A stretch of 64,000 bases of DNA, taken from contig NZ_FNEA01000010.1 in NCBI RefSeq assembly GCF_900100045.1, positions 62,001-126,000 on the forward strand, in the 5' to 3' direction. Made by a program: the position numbers and the translations under genes. Shown piece by piece: positions 62,361-64,000 of the stretch (within the stretch, counting starts at the first letter, position 1; each line of letters begins with the position of its first letter). Source of the DNA: Paracoccus denitrificans (lineage in GTDB: Bacteria; Pseudomonadota; Alphaproteobacteria; Rhodobacterales; Rhodobacteraceae). The notes below the pieces were generated by a model. The model did not search any database, was not told where the DNA came from, and saw only the letters and a list, made by a program, of their open reading frames with translations.

Positions 62361-63122
62361 TCAGTCCGGGGCAGCGATCCTTTGCGCCGCGGCGCGGGCG
62401 GCGGCGTTGACCGCGACCACCAGCGGCTGCTCGAATTGCGGCTGCAGCCGGATGGCGGAGGCCGAAAGCGGACCGCCGCCCATGATGACCGCCTCGGCGC
62501 CGTCCTCGGCAACCGATTGCCTGACCGCCTCGGCCAGCGCGGCGTCCAGTCGGTCGGGATCCTGCACCAGTTCTGCCGGATCGCCCGGCGTGACCCGGAC
62601 GCCGCGATATTGCGCCTCGTAGCCGAGCGAGGCCGCCTTCTGGCGGAAGGACTCGATCAGATCCTCGTCCGGCGTCACCGTCACGATGCCGAAGGGCCGG
62701 CCATCGCGGGCGGCCTCGTGAAAGACCTCCTCGCCGATGCCGAAGACCGGGATGTCGACCGCCTCGCGCAGTTCCGGCAGGCCGGGATCGCTGAAGGCCG
62801 AGACGATCAGCGCGGCCACTCGCGGGTCCGATGCCGCCTCGGTGCCGACGGCGACCACGCCGGGGACGGCATTGGCCATGTCCTCGGGCGTGGTCAGCAG
62901 GGCCGGGGCGCCGGCATTGCTGCGCCCCTCGACCGTGGCGGCGTCCCCGACCTCGGCTTGCGCCAGTTCGGCCATGGATTGCGTCGCGCCCTCGTTCGAG
63001 TTCGGGTTGATCAGCACGATGATCCTGCCTGCGTCCTGGGCCGGGGCCTGGCCCGACAGCAGGCCCATGGCGCAGCCGGCTGCCAGTGCCCAACGCCGGG
63101 CGCGTCCGGTGATGTCGGTCAT
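62361..63122 (-). CDS. Exported Asp/Glu (hydantoin) racemase-fold protein without the catalytic cysteines
   Basis: The 253-residue product has the Asp/Glu/hydantoin racemase fold (IIVLINPNSNEGATQSM, SAFSDPGLPELREAVDIPVFGIGE, AEAVIMGGGPLS). It carries an N-terminal signal peptide with probable cleavage after APA (residues 26-28). In active family members a Cys lies at the xCFxDPG position and another in GCAG; here these are Ala109 and Gly216. The only Cys, residue 17, is in the signal peptide. It is probably a periplasmic binding or non-catalytic protein. Three bases separate it from the upstream NCS1 permease gene. Confidence 0.85.
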   Translation of the reverse strand: MTDITGRARRWALAAGCAMGLLSGQAPAQDAGRIIVLINPNSNEGATQSMAELAQAEVGDAATVEGRSNAGAPALLTTPEDMANAVPGVVAVGTEAASDPRVAALIVSAFSDPGLPELREAVDIPVFGIGEEVFHEAARDGRPFGIVTVTPDEDLIESFRQKAASLGYEAQYRGVRVTPGDPAELVQDPDRLDAALAEAVRQSVAEDGAEAVIMGGGPLSASAIRLQPQFEQPLVVAVNAAARAAAQRIAAPD

Positions 63123-63125
63123 GGC

Positions 63126-64000
63126 TCAATTCTCCCGGAAGCGCTGCGCCGAGGGCAGGTGCTGCATCAGCAGATAATAGAGGATCCCCGAGGGCAGCAG
63201 GCTTGCATACCACGAGATGCCCGAGAAGATCAGCGCGAAGACGATCCCGACGCCCATGGCGATGACGGCGGCCATGTTGACGCCCTTGTAGGGGCCTTCG
63301 GGATCATAGAGCTTTTCGAGGTTCAGTTGCTGCTTGCGCAGTACGAAGTAATCCACCACCAGGATCGCGAAGATCGGGCCGAGGAAGGCGGAATAGGTGC
63401 GGATGAACAGGCTCAGGCCCGCCGCCGATTCGTCCTTGACCAGTTCCCACGGGAAGGTGACGAAGGCCAGCAGGCCGACGATCACCGCCGAGGTCTTGAA
63501 GTTGATCTTGAACACGTCCATCAGCGCATAGGCGGGCGGGACGACGTTGTTGAGGATGTTCGTCGTCACCTGCGCGAAGGCGATGAACAGCAGCGTCACG
63601 ACCAGCAGCACCTTGTTGTCCACGGCGCTGGAAAAGACCTTGATCGGATCGACCTCGCCGGTCGCGCTGGACACCATCAGCCCGATCAGGCCCATGAACA
63701 GCGTCGCAGGCAGGATCGAGTTGGCATAGATCACCACCTGCCGCATCCGCCCTACGCGATGCTGCAATTCGCGCGAATAGTCCGATACGTTCAGCATCAT
63801 CGTCGAATACACGCCAAGAAACAGCATCGTGCCGCCCCAGAAGGGTGCGCCCCAGGTGCCTTCGGCATTGATCAGATTGGCGCTGATCTCGGCGCCATAG
63901 CGATTGATGACGCTGAAGAACATGTAGATCAGCGAGCCGATGATGAAGACCGCGCCGATGTTTTCCAGCCATTTGATGCCATGGAAGCCCAGCACCGACA
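63126..64000 (-). CDS. NCS1 family cytosine/purine/allantoin-type permease, partial
   Basis: The readable 291 residues are the C-terminal part of an NCS1 permease, with multiple helices and family blocks such as LGVYSTMMLNVSDYSRELQ, AFAQVTTNILNNVVPPAYALMDV and GPIFAILVVDYFVLRK. The start lies beyond the right edge. NCS1 transporters carry nucleobases, hydantoins and allantoin; the downstream racemase-fold gene favours a hydantoin-like or heterocyclic solute. Confidence 0.9.
   Translation of the reverse strand, partial: SVLGFHGIKWLENIGAVFIIGSLIYMFFSVINRYGAEISANLINAEGTWGAPFWGGTMLFLGVYSTMMLNVSDYSRELQHRVGRMRQVVIYANSILPATLFMGLIGLMVSSATGEVDPIKVFSSAVDNKVLLVVTLLFIAFAQVTTNILNNVVPPAYALMDVFKINFKTSAVIVGLLAFVTFPWELVKDESAAGLSLFIRTYSAFLGPIFAILVVDYFVLRKQQLNLEKLYDPEGPYKGVNMAAVIAMGVGIVFALIFSGISWYASLLPSGILYYLLMQHLPSAQRFREN

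Noticed and set aside
1..64000. CRISPR arrays, rRNA, tRNA and prophage genes
   Set aside because: I looked for spaced direct repeats, conserved rRNA stretches, cloverleaf-type sequences in the gaps and phage structural genes, and found none that I could support by eye.

Overview
The window looks like chromosomal DNA of a Paracoccus-like member of the Rhodobacteraceae/Paracoccaceae (Alphaproteobacteria). I base this on the high GC content, the tight head-to-tail packing with frequent ATGA and TGATG start/stop overlaps, and gene arrangements I associate with this group: three tandem peptide deformylase genes near fmt, DUF2849-cysI-cysH-DUF934, YcjX/YcjF, and a stand-alone Lrp ligand-binding domain. 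I see no rRNA, no tRNA, no CRISPR array, no transposase and no phage gene. Species-level assignment is not possible from this alone.

Layout. 1-11 kb is housekeeping: a truncated P1 peptidase, msrA-prmA, a DUF1127 mini-protein, divergent rsmE/ubiA, an OmpA-type envelope protein, a TerB-like pair, an aromatic/aspartate aminotransferase with sseA, and smpB. 11-20 kb holds a TPP enzyme, a PiT phosphate transporter with a Nudix gene and arfB, penicillin-binding protein 1C, and YcjF/YcjX. 20-29 kb holds hrpB, an HdeD-like membrane protein, fmt, two alpha/beta hydrolases and three deformylase-family genes, the last of which lacks catalytic residues. 28.8-34 kb holds a PatB-type C-S lyase with an L,D-transpeptidase, a MATE exporter, a stand-alone Lrp domain, a HisC-like aminotransferase and an Lrp/AsnC regulator.

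34-38 kb is an assimilatory sulfur operon: DUF2849, siroheme sulfite reductase, 4Fe-4S APS reductase, DUF934 and then ferredoxin-NADP reductase. It lies divergent to the Lrp regulator across an AT-rich spacer. 38-51.7 kb holds topA, gamma-glutamyltransferase, a DUF488 protein, two AGCS sodium:alanine-type symporters, a TAXI-type TRAP transporter and a second PiT transporter.

51.8-57.6 kb is the most interesting part. A TetR regulator and a sulfotransferase diverge from a four-gene operon encoding a ketosynthase III-like enzyme, an NAD-dependent epimerase/reductase, a metallo-beta-lactamase-fold hydrolase and an F390-synthetase-like adenylate-forming enzyme. Two identical-half palindromes (TGAAC-N3-GTTCA) sit between the two units. 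The set resembles the olefin/beta-lactone (Ole) logic of condensation, reduction and adenylation, but with different enzyme families in some positions.

57.7-64 kb is a nucleobase/heterocycle locus: a LacI regulator, an NCS2 permease, a zinc amidohydrolase and a TauE-type exporter. Facing it are an exported Asp/Glu-racemase-fold protein with no candidate catalytic cysteines and an NCS1 permease that runs off the right edge.

A recurrent short motif, CTTCTTCGTTC-N3/4-AAATACTC or its reverse complement, occurs at gene 3' ends at several places and forms a large inverted repeat after topA.
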